From assembly GCA_031553775.1 (NCBI GenBank), contig JAVBLA010000030.1, positions 1-64,000 of the forward strand: DNA of 64,000 nt, given 5' to 3'. Position numbers and translations under genes: made by a program. The stretch comes from JAISFI01 sp031553775 (GTDB lineage: Bacteria; Bacteroidota; Bacteroidia; Bacteroidales; Azobacteroidaceae). This document shows positions 35,860 to 44,698 of the stretch, piece after piece. Within the stretch, counting starts at the first letter, position 1, and each line of letters begins with the position of its first letter. The notes under the pieces were generated by a model. That model was not told the DNA's origin, ran no database searches, and saw nothing but the letters and a program-made list of their open reading frames with translations.

Positions 35860-35888
35860 TTTTATTGCAGAAAAAACATTTGCCTTCA
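35860..35888. repeat. Direct repeat, right copy (fragment of the zinc-finger gene 5' end)
   Basis: Same sequence as 30876-30903 with six A. On the minus strand it reads FEGKCFFCNK, an intact version of the zinc-finger start that is frameshifted in the left copy. It starts 8 bp after the SNF2 stop codon. Confidence 0.68.
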
Positions 35889-35948
35889 AATTTACACTTT
35901 GGATTGCGCTTTGGAAGAGCATTTTGTATCGGAATCTTTGAGAACTAA

Positions 35949-36188
35949 TCCGAAAACAACTCAAAACCGGATTATACAATTACCGGTATTCTGCCTGGCA
36001 GTACGAACAATGGCAGTGTTGTTTATCCATCTCATTCGATGCAACAGCAAATGGATTCGATAATAAAAGCCCCAAAGAAAAAAAAGTCAATCCCTTCTAT
36101 TATACTGATCGACGAAAAGGGCATTATCATTGCCCGGAACTTAAGGGGAAATGATTTGATGAAGAAGATTGATGATGTTTTGAGGTAG
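35949..36188 (+). pseudogene. Thioredoxin/TlpA-like C-terminal fragment
   Basis: The frame is open from the stop at 35946-35948. From the ATG at 36051 it reads SIPSIILIDEKGIIIARNLR and GNDLMKKIDDVL, the last strand-helix unit of TlpA-type thiol-disulfide proteins (LIDxxGxIxAxxLRGxxL). The CxxC half is absent. It fills most of the 367-bp gap 35853-36219. Confidence 0.5.
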
Positions 36189-36219
36189 TTTTTATACGTC
36201 CAGTATTTGCTGAAAATAA

Positions 36220-38562
36220 TTATTCTTCCAATATCATCCGTGCCAAAAATATTCCCCCAGCCTTATTTCCCGGTTGAGCCCGCAACCGTACGCTTACCTT
36301 ACTTTTCCCTTTCGTCAACTGAAAAGGAACAACATAAACCCCGTCAAAATACTCATTCGGTTTTTTTCCGGTTAATTCCTCTGTTGCAATCCATTCATTT
36401 TCTATTAAGATGTCAAATTTGCGACCACCCCCATCACTTCCCCAATACGTTAGAACTAAACGGGCAGGACGGGATGGGTTTACATTCATCTCGAAAGAAA
36501 AATAATCCTGGGTATCACACCATTTTTTACCCAAAGCGCCATCTCCTTTTCCTACTTTATTTCCTTTGAAATGATGGTCGATTTCCGACTGTTGTTCATT
36601 GGGCCGGAAGTAATCCAGGGTCAAGCGTTCAAGTTCTCTCAATCGTTCCTGTTCTGCTTCGTACTCTTCTTTTACGACTCTCCATTCTTCCGGATTATAA
36701 CAGGAAAAATAAATCGAATAATATCCGGAATATTTTTTATAAAAAGGAATGAACCCGATATTGGAGGGCAATCCCGATGTCGTTTCAAATACGGTTTTAC
36801 TTTCGCCTGCCGGTTTCATCCAAGTGTTCATATCCGGAGTTGTTTCCAAAAAAGCAATCGTTTTTTCATTCGGATCGGTGATTCCGGCAAGGACAATCGG
36901 TCCGTTCAAAAATGCAGATTGATGGTCATCTCCCAAAAGCAACTCTTTCCGAAGGCTTTTAGTCATTTCTATTTCAATCACATCTCCGTTTTTCCAGGTT
37001 CTATCGATAGAAACATACGAACCCGGAGTATTCGAAAAATGTTGCATTTTTCCATTGATCCTGATCGCATATTTAGAAGTAGCCCATTCCGGATAACGGA
37101 TATGGAAAGTAATGCGCTGAGGATTTAAACAAGCAACTTTAATGGTAGAATGGTCCGAATCGGGGAATGCGGTCTCCTGCCTGATTTTCATCCCTTTTCG
37201 CGTCCAGTCCAGTTCCGAAGCAATAAACAGATTGACAAATAATTCATTTTCATTTTCCGCATAAATCTCTTCTGCATACTTCACATGATTTTCAAATCCG
37301 GTACCTACACAACACCAAAAATCTCCATCCTTCGAAGAAAAGGATTTTTTAGAGTTATAAGCCAACGAAAGATAATAAACCACCATTCCGGTTTCCGGAT
37401 TCTGAGAGGATAATATATGGTTGTACAAAGCTCTTTCGTAAAAATCCATATAACGGGCGGTCGGCTCCCAGGCAAAAAGATGGCGGGTTAACTTCAACAT
37501 ATTATAAGTATTACAGGTTTCGGTAGTCTTATCAGATAATGAGACTTTTCCCGGAACCTCGAAATGCTCATGATTGCTGTTACCTCCAATGCAATAAGAA
37601 TGGTCGTCCCGGATGATATCCCAGAAATAGGTAGCGATCGTTTTGTCTTTTGCCCGGTTCCTTAATTCATAAGAACGGGCTGCCCCGACTATTTTAGGGA
37701 TTTGTGTATTTGCATGAAATCCTGCCAGTTGATCTTTTCTTTGCGACAAAGGATCCAATACCAACTTGTGATAAAATTTATCGGCTAATTCCAGGTGTTT
37801 CGGATTTCCTGTAATCGCGTAGACATTATAAAGAGCATCGTTGATACCGCCTGTTTCACAATAAATCATTTGCTGCCACTGATCGTCCGTCAGGTTTTCG
37901 AACTTTTTATCTGCCCAGTCGGTTAAGTCGACAACAATTGTCCTAGCCGTTTCATTGCCTGTGTACAAATAGGTATCGACCAGACCGGCAAACAATTTAT
38001 GAATATTATACCAGGGCACCCATATCCCGTTGATCCATCCGGTAGATACTTCCCTGAAATCACCATTAGCCATTTCATCCCAGATTTTTTCTTTTCCCGG
38101 AACACCACCCACATAACCGGTTCCGATGGCATCCTGGCAGCGTTTCAGTTCACTGATACAATAATCCAATTTAGTTTTTACGGCAGCATCTCCCGATGTT
38201 GCATAAAGCATGGACAAGGCAGAAATGTAATGACCGAAACAAAAACCGCTTTGGGTAGAATTTTCCCAGCCTCCGTATATCTGCCCTTTTACCGGCAATC
38301 CGGCATTCTCATGAAAACGATTCAGGAAACGATCGGGTTCCAGACTCATCAGCCACTTCCGGTCGGCTTCCATCGCTGTTTTAAAAGGTCCGTCAAATAA
38401 ACGAACCTGATTCAACGGAAGGGGATAAGCTTTAATAGGAACCTGCGGCTGTACCTGCATGCGGGAATCATTCATCAACGGGACATAGCTTTGCGCATTT
38501 GCCTGATTCGCATGGATGATAAAGAATAAGGATAATAAGAGATTAAGCAATATTTTTTTCAT
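36220..38562 (-). CDS. GH127 beta-L-arabinofuranosidase (DUF1680 family)
   Basis: A 780-residue exported enzyme that removes terminal beta-L-arabinofuranose from arabinan- or hydroxyproline-linked glycans. A signal peptide (MKKILLNLLLSLFFIIHANQ) is present; the ATG at 38571 is an alternative start. An (alpha/alpha)6 barrel follows, with GQIYGGWENSTQSGFCFGHY, the TTETCNTYNMLKLTRHLF motif (Glu and Cys of the zinc site) and GDFWCCVGTGFENH (paired Cys, one the nucleophile in characterised homologues). All zinc-site residues known in GH127 are visible. It is divergent from the PL9 lyase, consistent with a pectin side-chain set. Confidence 0.93.
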   Translation of the reverse strand: MKKILLNLLLSLFFIIHANQANAQSYVPLMNDSRMQVQPQVPIKAYPLPLNQVRLFDGPFKTAMEADRKWLMSLEPDRFLNRFHENAGLPVKGQIYGGWENSTQSGFCFGHYISALSMLYATSGDAAVKTKLDYCISELKRCQDAIGTGYVGGVPGKEKIWDEMANGDFREVSTGWINGIWVPWYNIHKLFAGLVDTYLYTGNETARTIVVDLTDWADKKFENLTDDQWQQMIYCETGGINDALYNVYAITGNPKHLELADKFYHKLVLDPLSQRKDQLAGFHANTQIPKIVGAARSYELRNRAKDKTIATYFWDIIRDDHSYCIGGNSNHEHFEVPGKVSLSDKTTETCNTYNMLKLTRHLFAWEPTARYMDFYERALYNHILSSQNPETGMVVYYLSLAYNSKKSFSSKDGDFWCCVGTGFENHVKYAEEIYAENENELFVNLFIASELDWTRKGMKIRQETAFPDSDHSTIKVACLNPQRITFHIRYPEWATSKYAIRINGKMQHFSNTPGSYVSIDRTWKNGDVIEIEMTKSLRKELLLGDDHQSAFLNGPIVLAGITDPNEKTIAFLETTPDMNTWMKPAGESKTVFETTSGLPSNIGFIPFYKKYSGYYSIYFSCYNPEEWRVVKEEYEAEQERLRELERLTLDYFRPNEQQSEIDHHFKGNKVGKGDGALGKKWCDTQDYFSFEMNVNPSRPARLVLTYWGSDGGGRKFDILIENEWIATEELTGKKPNEYFDGVYVVPFQLTKGKSKVSVRLRAQPGNKAGGIFLARMILEE

Positions 38563-38679
38563 GATATTCATTAAGTTCTATATAGTATTGTCATTCAGTA
38601 AAATACAAGGATTATTTTCTCTTATTGCATGATTATCCACACGTTTCCCCAGGAAGATAGGTTATAATTCGCTTTTAAT

Positions 38680-38756
38680 CGTCATTGCGAGGAGGAACGA
38701 CGAAGCAATCTCCCTGATAATCGAGGGAGATTGCTTCGCTATCGCTCGCAATGACG
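38680..38756. repeat. REP/MITE-like palindrome
   Basis: Outer arms CGTCATTGCGAG (38680-38691) and CTCGCAATGACG (38745-38756); inner arms GAAGCAATCTCCCT and AGGGAGATTGCTTC around an 8-nt loop. Near-identical palindromes (CGTCATTGCGAGG..., GAAGCAATCTC...) are scattered in many unrelated bacterial genomes. It lies in the 541-bp gap between GH127 and PL9 genes. Confidence 0.82.
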
Positions 38757-38819
38757 ACGTTTTTTTATTTTTAACAGCCTCTATGGGAAATATGCAAATA
38801 ATCATACTATACTACTAAA

Positions 38820-38985
38820 CAAAAGTATTGTTTTTTCCACATAAAAAAAATAACAAATTATGCCGGGATTTTCTTCCAAAATCACAACAAGCTAATAATA
38901 AATCGTTTACGAAATAATCAAAAATGGAGAATAGCAAAATACAGTACTTCTTTTGCCAATGATGTCCCTCCGTACACTTCATTTT
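38820..38985 (-). promoter_or_regulatory. Promoter block of the GH127 gene, homologous to the block upstream of the transglutaminase
   Basis: TACTTTTG (complement of 38820-38827) is a -7 box. It would place the REP-like palindrome in a leader of about 250 nt. The next 150 bp upstream correspond to 28187-28345. The far end encodes, on the minus strand, GTSLAKEVL..., similar to GTSFTKEVL at the other locus, so the block may include decayed coding sequence. Confidence 0.48.
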
Positions 38986-39050
38986 CCTCTTTGATCAATT
39001 TTTCCTTCTTTTCCGTTAAATTTTCCACATCAGATTCTTTACTGCCACTC

Positions 39051-39058
39051 TATCTTTG
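39051..39058 (+). promoter_or_regulatory. Candidate -7 box of the PL9 gene
   Basis: TATCTTTG fits TAnnTTTG, 45 bp before the ATG. The -33 region lacks a clear TTTG, as in regulated promoters. Confidence 0.5.
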
Positions 39059-39103
39059 CCCCGGAAACATTCGAACCGATATTCAAACATTAAATAAAAA
39101 TCC

Positions 39104-41860
39104 ATGAAAAAGATCTACAGAAAATTAGCCTTTTCAGCTTTACTACTCAGCTGCTTTGCCGGACTTTCCGCAAGGACTTATTATGTAGCCACAGATGGCA
39201 ACGATTCTAATCAGGGAACAAAAGAAGCTCCGTTCCTGACTCCCAACCAGGCAGTCGATGTGGTACAGCCCGGCGACACCATTTTTTTAAGAGGAGGCAC
39301 CTACAAGCTTGCCAAAGGAATCAAAATCAAAGCGAAACAATGTGCCCGCGCAGATGCCCGTATCTATATGTGGGGATATCCGGGAGAAAGGGCCATACTC
39401 GACGGCAGCCAGATTCCCGCCACAACAGAAGCGGAATTCAAAATGGCCCGCTGTATTTATGTCAATCATGAAGGGGATTACTGGCATTTCAAAGACCTCG
39501 ACCTGTGTAATGCCAAAGACAACGGAATGAAACTGGAAGGCAGCTATACCATCGTGGAAAACTGCAGGTTCTACCGGAATAACGATACAGGATTGCAAAT
39601 CGGGATGTACAAAGATTTCAAGATTGAAGAAACCAAATCGCTCCCTCCGGGAACGCCGGAATTCAACCCTGGGTTCCAATTCTGTAAATATAATATCATT
39701 ATCAATTGCGACTCTTACTATAACTACGATTCCAAAACATTTACAGGGACTGACGACGGTGGAGATGCCGATGGTTTTGCCGCTAAATTATTCCCCGGCC
39801 CGGGAACCGAATTTCACGGATGCCGTGCCTGGCAGAATTCGGATGACAACTGGGACTTATACATGGTATACCACCCTATCGTGATCGATAACTGCTGGAC
39901 CTGGAAAGCCGGATACTTAGAAAACGGCAACAAGGGAGTAAACGGTAACGGTTTCAAATTAGGAGGTGGTGGAACCGCCGGAGGCGCCGCTTTCCCTCAA
40001 TCGGTGGGTGCGCACATAGTTACCAATTGCGTAGCTTTCGACTGCCTGCACAAAGGTTTCGACCAGAATAACGCTTATGAAGGAATGTACCTGTTCAATA
40101 ATCTGGCATTCAATAATGAGTACAATTACCGTTTCCCGACCGTCTTCCAATACGGAGGCATGTATATGCGGAACAATATCGGCTTCAAAGCTACCACTGA
40201 AAACCATGAATTTTTATCGGAAGGAAAAACCGGTTACCAGGTTCCTAATACGGATTATAATTCCTGGACTACCCTCGATAAATCCAGCCCGTATAAAGAA
40301 AGCACCAAAGTAAACGGCACTGCCAACAAAACAAAAGACTACTCTGGCGAATTCAAAAGTTTATCATCAGCTTTATTCTTAGCCGAACGCCAGGCCGATG
40401 GAAGTCTTCCCAATAATGACTTTGCTAAATTAAAAGACGGAAGCGTATTCATCGATAAGGGACAAATCATCAAAGATTTCACCCCGGCAGCCTCCAGTCC
40501 CAACGGACTGACACTCCCGAATATCACAATTTACTACAACGATCTCTCTGCCGATATGGGAGCTTACGAATGGGGAGAACCCCGGTATGCTACCCTGGCA
40601 AACAATACCAACAACAAAATACAGCGTGTTTATACCGGCACTGCCATCCAGCCGATTGTTTTTACCTGGGGTGTTGCTGCTACAGGCATTACAGTGGATA
40701 ATCTGCCCGCCGGATTAGAAAAGAACATAGACCTCAATAAGAAAACCGTTACGATTACCGGCATACCTACAGGAGAAGGAACTTATTCTATCAGCACGGT
40801 AGGAGGAAGTCCTAATGTTACGCTGGAAGGTGCCATCAGTATCTCCCTGCAAAAAGCGGCCACATTGAGCCACAACGAAAAGATCAGCCAGGTGGTAGAA
40901 CAAGGCCGGTTTATTAAACATATTGTATTTACCTGGGGAGGAGGCGCCACAGGAGTCGTTGTAGAAAGCCTGCCCGCAGGATTGCAAGCCTACACTGACA
41001 ATAGTAGTAATATGGTTACCATCGCCGGGTTACCGGCAGAAGAAGGAACTTACAAAATATCAACTGTAGGAGGCGACGGTATTATCAGCTACAGCGGAGC
41101 TATCAGTATCAAGCATCCTTCGGCTATATTGGCCGATTGGTATAATTTCCAGGATCCTGAAATTACGGATAAAATTGCTGAATTCCTGTCGTACGATAAT
41201 GCATCCCTATGGACCCCAACTTATGTTGGTGCAGGCGTTTGCTCGGTAGGAGCTTTACAATTGGCCAAAGGTACAGGTATTATGACACTGGCTTTCCCAA
41301 AAGGTATTGAAGAACTGAAAATGAACTGGTACAATACCGGTGACAGGCAGCTGACCATCAAATATTCCATCGACGGTGCAGCAGAACAAACTTATACATC
41401 GGGCGACAGCAAAAGTTTTAAATCCGGAAATGGCACTATTGATGTTGTTACCCTGATACCGGCAGTCAAAGTCAAAAAACCTGTCACCGTTAAAGTATGC
41501 AATACCCGTTCAGACGGAGGAAATTTCAATATCCACGACATATATGCCATTACTTATGCCGAACTGGATCCCGAAACAGCTGATCCGGAAGGCACCCCTA
41601 AAGGAAGCACCACTTCCTCCACCGCTATTGAACAACCCAAACAAGCGAACGTCTCTTTCGATTATTACCAAACGGAAACCGGACTGGTTGTCTACGGAGA
41701 TATCGCAACACTGAAAATTATCAATCTTTCCGGACAAGTGGCCGTTCAATCGCTCATGTCTCAGTTTATCAGCACCCAGGGACTGTCTAATGGCATCTAT
41801 ATGCTGCTGATCACAGATAAGAATAGCAACCAGGAAGTAAAGAAATTTCTAAAAAAGTAA
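39104..41860 (+). CDS. PL9-type pectate lyase with T9SS sorting domain
   Basis: A 918-residue exported right-handed beta-helix enzyme expected to cleave polygalacturonate by beta-elimination. A signal peptide ends near LSARTYYVA. The PL9 core (about 25-490) has DDGGDADGFAAKLFPGPGTE near 217-236 (calcium Asp residues and likely catalytic Lys) and CRAWQNSDDNWDLYM, the family hallmark. Residues about 506-590 and 593-675 are two tandem Ig-like repeats (FTWGxxATGxxVxxLPAGL, STVGG). The last 70 residues, with IKIINLSGQV-like and GLSNGIYMLLITDKN, form a type A T9SS sorting domain, so it is probably cell-surface attached or released. It is followed by a terminator. Confidence 0.92.
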   Translation: MKKIYRKLAFSALLLSCFAGLSARTYYVATDGNDSNQGTKEAPFLTPNQAVDVVQPGDTIFLRGGTYKLAKGIKIKAKQCARADARIYMWGYPGERAILDGSQIPATTEAEFKMARCIYVNHEGDYWHFKDLDLCNAKDNGMKLEGSYTIVENCRFYRNNDTGLQIGMYKDFKIEETKSLPPGTPEFNPGFQFCKYNIIINCDSYYNYDSKTFTGTDDGGDADGFAAKLFPGPGTEFHGCRAWQNSDDNWDLYMVYHPIVIDNCWTWKAGYLENGNKGVNGNGFKLGGGGTAGGAAFPQSVGAHIVTNCVAFDCLHKGFDQNNAYEGMYLFNNLAFNNEYNYRFPTVFQYGGMYMRNNIGFKATTENHEFLSEGKTGYQVPNTDYNSWTTLDKSSPYKESTKVNGTANKTKDYSGEFKSLSSALFLAERQADGSLPNNDFAKLKDGSVFIDKGQIIKDFTPAASSPNGLTLPNITIYYNDLSADMGAYEWGEPRYATLANNTNNKIQRVYTGTAIQPIVFTWGVAATGITVDNLPAGLEKNIDLNKKTVTITGIPTGEGTYSISTVGGSPNVTLEGAISISLQKAATLSHNEKISQVVEQGRFIKHIVFTWGGGATGVVVESLPAGLQAYTDNSSNMVTIAGLPAEEGTYKISTVGGDGIISYSGAISIKHPSAILADWYNFQDPEITDKIAEFLSYDNASLWTPTYVGAGVCSVGALQLAKGTGIMTLAFPKGIEELKMNWYNTGDRQLTIKYSIDGAAEQTYTSGDSKSFKSGNGTIDVVTLIPAVKVKKPVTVKVCNTRSDGGNFNIHDIYAITYAELDPETADPEGTPKGSTTSSTAIEQPKQANVSFDYYQTETGLVVYGDIATLKIINLSGQVAVQSLMSQFISTQGLSNGIYMLLITDKNSNQEVKKFLKK

Positions 41861-41891
41861 CTTACTTGCTCAATTAAACATAGGACTATGA

Positions 41892-41930
41892 AGAGACTGT
41901 CTGGAGAAATCCGGCAGTCTCTTTTTGTTT
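41892..41930 (+). terminator. Intrinsic terminator after the PL9 gene
   Basis: Stem AGAGACTGTCTGGA / TCCGGCAGTCTCT with GAAA loop, followed by TTTTTGTTT. Confidence 0.85.
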
Positions 41931-42011
41931 ACTGCCGCCGGTTTTTGGAAACTGTTTGAAATTTTCTTGCTACTTTTACCCCGGTTTTTAAACATCCCAA
42001 AACAATCGACC

Positions 42012-43457
42012 ATGGATAGTTCTACTATACTGCTGATTATCGGCACTTATTTCACTGTTCTACTACTGATTTCCTATTTCATCGGAAAAAAACATTCGGA
42101 AAACGATGCCTTTTTTTTAGGCAATAAAAAATCTCCCTGGTATGTGGTAGCCTTCGGGATGATCGGTTCTTCCATCTCGGGCGTAACTTTTGTATCCGTT
42201 CCCGGTATGGTGCGGGAATTCGACATGACCTACATGCAGATGGTATTGGGATTCCTGTTGGGATACGCCGTAATCGCATTCGTATTGTTGCCTTTGTATT
42301 ACCGTTTGAACCTTACCAGTATATATACCTACCTGGAACAAAGGATTGGTCCCAAAGGATACAAAACCGGCGCCTCATTCTTCCTGCTGGCCCGTACCAT
42401 CGGATCCGCTGCACGTTTGTATGTAGCCGTACTGATCCTGCAGAATTTTGTTTTTAATGATTGGAACATCCCTTTTTGGCTGACAGCCTGCGTATTTCTC
42501 CTGATGATCTGGTTGTACACTTTCCGGAGCGGGGTACGCACCATCATCTGGACTGATATGATCCAGACCTTTTTCCTCCTGACGGCGTTGGTACTGATCA
42601 CCTGGCAGGTATCCGACAAACTGGGACTGGATTTTTCCGGAATCGTTTCCACAATCAAGCATAGCGAGTATTCCCGGATGTTCGTTTTCGACGACTGGTT
42701 TTCCAAACAGAACTTTTTCAAGCAATTTCTCAGCGGAATGTTCGTAACAATCGCCATGACCGGCATCGACCAGGAAATGATGCAAAAAAATCTTTCCTGT
42801 AAAAACATCAAAGATGCACAGAAAAACATGTGCTGGTACGGACTTTCGTTTGTCCCGGTCAATTTCCTTTTCCTTTGTCTGGGGATATTGCTGATGTCTT
42901 TCGCTGCCACCAATCATATTATTTTACCGGCCATGTCGGACGATATCCTGCCGATGCTGGCCACCAATGGCTACCTGGGAACCGCTTCCTTAGTATTCTT
43001 CATCATTGGAATCATTGCCGTTACCTTTTCCAGTTCAGACTCCGCTCTGACAGGGTTAACCACTTCTTTCTGCGTGGACATGCTGGATATCAAACGGCAT
43101 CCGGAAGCGAAAGCCAAACGGATCCGGATGATCGTGCATTTCCTGCTCTCGCTGCTTTTCATCATCATTATCATGATTATCCGGGCAGTAAATAATACCA
43201 GTATTATCGATGCCATCTATATGATTGCTTCCTACACTTATGGCCCGCTGTTAGGTTTGTTCGCCTTCGGATTGCTAACCAAAAAACGTACCAACGACCG
43301 GTGGGTACCTTATATTTGTATCCTCGCCCCTATTATTTGTTTTGCTGCAGACCGGATCATTTTTTACCAAACGGGGTATAAGTGTGGGTATGAATTACTG
43401 ATCGTCAATGCGGGGTTGGTGATGGCGGGGTTGCTGGTGCAAAGAGTTAAGAATTGA
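42012..43457 (+). CDS. Sodium:solute symporter (SSS family)
   Basis: A 481-residue membrane transporter of the SSS family with about 13 hydrophobic segments. Typical motifs are GMIGSSISGVTFVSVPG near 50-66, ARTIGSAARLYVAV near 125, and a sodium-site region SSSDSALTGLTTSF near 340. The ATG at 42012 is chosen because a longer frame from 41925 begins inside the terminator of the previous gene. The solute cannot be read from sequence. Position after a pectate lyase suggests an unsaturated uronate or other sugar product (inference). Confidence 0.9.
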   Translation: MDSSTILLIIGTYFTVLLLISYFIGKKHSENDAFFLGNKKSPWYVVAFGMIGSSISGVTFVSVPGMVREFDMTYMQMVLGFLLGYAVIAFVLLPLYYRLNLTSIYTYLEQRIGPKGYKTGASFFLLARTIGSAARLYVAVLILQNFVFNDWNIPFWLTACVFLLMIWLYTFRSGVRTIIWTDMIQTFFLLTALVLITWQVSDKLGLDFSGIVSTIKHSEYSRMFVFDDWFSKQNFFKQFLSGMFVTIAMTGIDQEMMQKNLSCKNIKDAQKNMCWYGLSFVPVNFLFLCLGILLMSFAATNHIILPAMSDDILPMLATNGYLGTASLVFFIIGIIAVTFSSSDSALTGLTTSFCVDMLDIKRHPEAKAKRIRMIVHFLLSLLFIIIIMIIRAVNNTSIIDAIYMIASYTYGPLLGLFAFGLLTKKRTNDRWVPYICILAPIICFAADRIIFYQTGYKCGYELLIVNAGLVMAGLLVQRVKN

Positions 43458-43492
43458 CGACAAACCGAGAGCCATCAAGCTTGCTTGCATGG

Positions 43493-43520
43493 CTGAGGTG
43501 CGAAGAAAATCGCACCTCAG
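43493..43520. terminator. Hairpin after the symporter gene
   Basis: Perfect 11-bp stem CTGAGGTGCGA / TCGCACCTCAG with a 6-nt AGAAAA loop, preceded by a weaker AGCCAT...ATGGCT stem. No T-run, so termination is uncertain; it lies between convergent genes. Confidence 0.55.
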
Positions 43521-43593
43521 AAACACTTACAGAGAAAACTTACAGATAATCGTTTTGAAAATATAGGCAAAAGGCAGATTTTGAAAAATTTCT

Positions 43594-44535
43594 CTACTTC
43601 CGGATCAGAATTTTCTTCACGACAGGGAAACCGTTATTATCAACCATTTTTACTACATAAATTCCCTCCCCGTCAATCGTCATAGACACATTGCCGGCAA
43701 CAGGAACGGACGAAGCGATTTGTTGTCCTGAAATACTATATACGGTCACCGCTTCTGTCCCTGCTTCCATTACCCGGATTGTATGACCGGAAACAGAAAT
43801 ATTTTCCTCTTTCAAAAGATTAATCACATAGGAATCAGAATTCTCAGTATAAGTAAATTCCACTACCGGCACCTGCTTCAAAGCACCGGTGGTCTTCTCA
43901 GGAAAAGGTGTTTCCAGTACGCTTTTATCGTCACAGGCATAAAGGGTACGAAAAGGTTTGTCGATAACGTTAGCGGGATAACAATAAAAATCTGTAAAAG
44001 TATCGTCTAAACATTCGGGCGCTTCTTTGACTACCATTAGTACTAAATTTTTACCGTGATACTTGAACGGCTTTGAAAGTTCAAAATTCAGGTGAATATC
44101 TTCCACATCAAATACGGCAGTCATAAAATCCACTTCAAAGTCACCGGAAAACACCAATTGATCTTCAGTAACAGGAAGCCACTTAAATTTCCCATCCCCA
44201 TCTTTGATATATTCACTCTGATCGGTTTCGAACAGGTAAATCTTGACGGAAAACAGGTGTTCTTCAACATAATTTTCCGAAGGATAACAGCGAAATTTCA
44301 GGGAAGAGATCTGTCCATTGGTCATGGATCCCAATTCTTCAGTAGTATAAATAATCTGATTACAACTGTACGTATAAGCAAAATTGATAGGGGCTTTCGT
44401 AAAAATGCTCCCTTCGATCATCGACTCGCTATTGTAATAATCTCCCACATCGCATGTTTCCTGCGACAACAAATTGAAAACGGGAGAGAAAGCAAAAAAC
44501 AGGGCTAATAAGCCGGAAAGTACATAATTTTTCAT
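43594..44535 (-). CDS. Secreted protein with T9SS sorting domain, function unknown
   Basis: A 313-residue protein with a signal peptide (cleavage near LLSQ, residue 25) and a C-terminal T9SS type A domain (EAVTVYSISGQQIASSVP, then GIYVVKMVDNNGFPVVKKIL). The middle resembles a beta-sandwich (YHGKNLVLMVVKEAP) with several Cys. I do not recognise the core. It is divergent from the protease at 44699; the two promoters face away from each other. Confidence 0.75.
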   Translation of the reverse strand: MKNYVLSGLLALFFAFSPVFNLLSQETCDVGDYYNSESMIEGSIFTKAPINFAYTYSCNQIIYTTEELGSMTNGQISSLKFRCYPSENYVEEHLFSVKIYLFETDQSEYIKDGDGKFKWLPVTEDQLVFSGDFEVDFMTAVFDVEDIHLNFELSKPFKYHGKNLVLMVVKEAPECLDDTFTDFYCYPANVIDKPFRTLYACDDKSVLETPFPEKTTGALKQVPVVEFTYTENSDSYVINLLKEENISVSGHTIRVMEAGTEAVTVYSISGQQIASSVPVAGNVSMTIDGEGIYVVKMVDNNGFPVVKKILIRK

Positions 44536-44564
44536 AAGAATTTTGTATTAATAAAATGACAGGG

Positions 44565-44674
44565 CAAAGGTACAGAGGCTATTTTTTTCTCAAAATCCCT
44601 TTTTCTGATGGTTTTCATGGTAATCTTTCCCCATAATACGGGATTACTCATATTTTGCATTTTCTATAACTTTG
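44565..44674. promoter_or_regulatory. Divergent promoter region
   Basis: Minus-strand -7 box TACCTTTG (complement of 44565-44572) for the gene at 43594-44535, and plus-strand TAACTTTG (44667-44674) for the protease at 44699. Confidence 0.55.
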
Positions 44675-44698
44675 CATGACTTTTACAAATTCATTCTA

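Noticed and set aside
30145..36188. Interpretation as a complete phage-defence system
   Set aside because: SNF2 and RhuM are suggestive, but no nuclease, methyltransferase or other known partner lies with them.
42329..42917. Two long minus-strand frames inside the symporter gene
   Set aside because: Antisense to a clear SSS transporter; Arg/Lys-rich composition typical of shadow frames.
36220..43457. Full polysaccharide utilisation locus
   Set aside because: No SusC/SusD pair or hybrid two-component regulator in the window.
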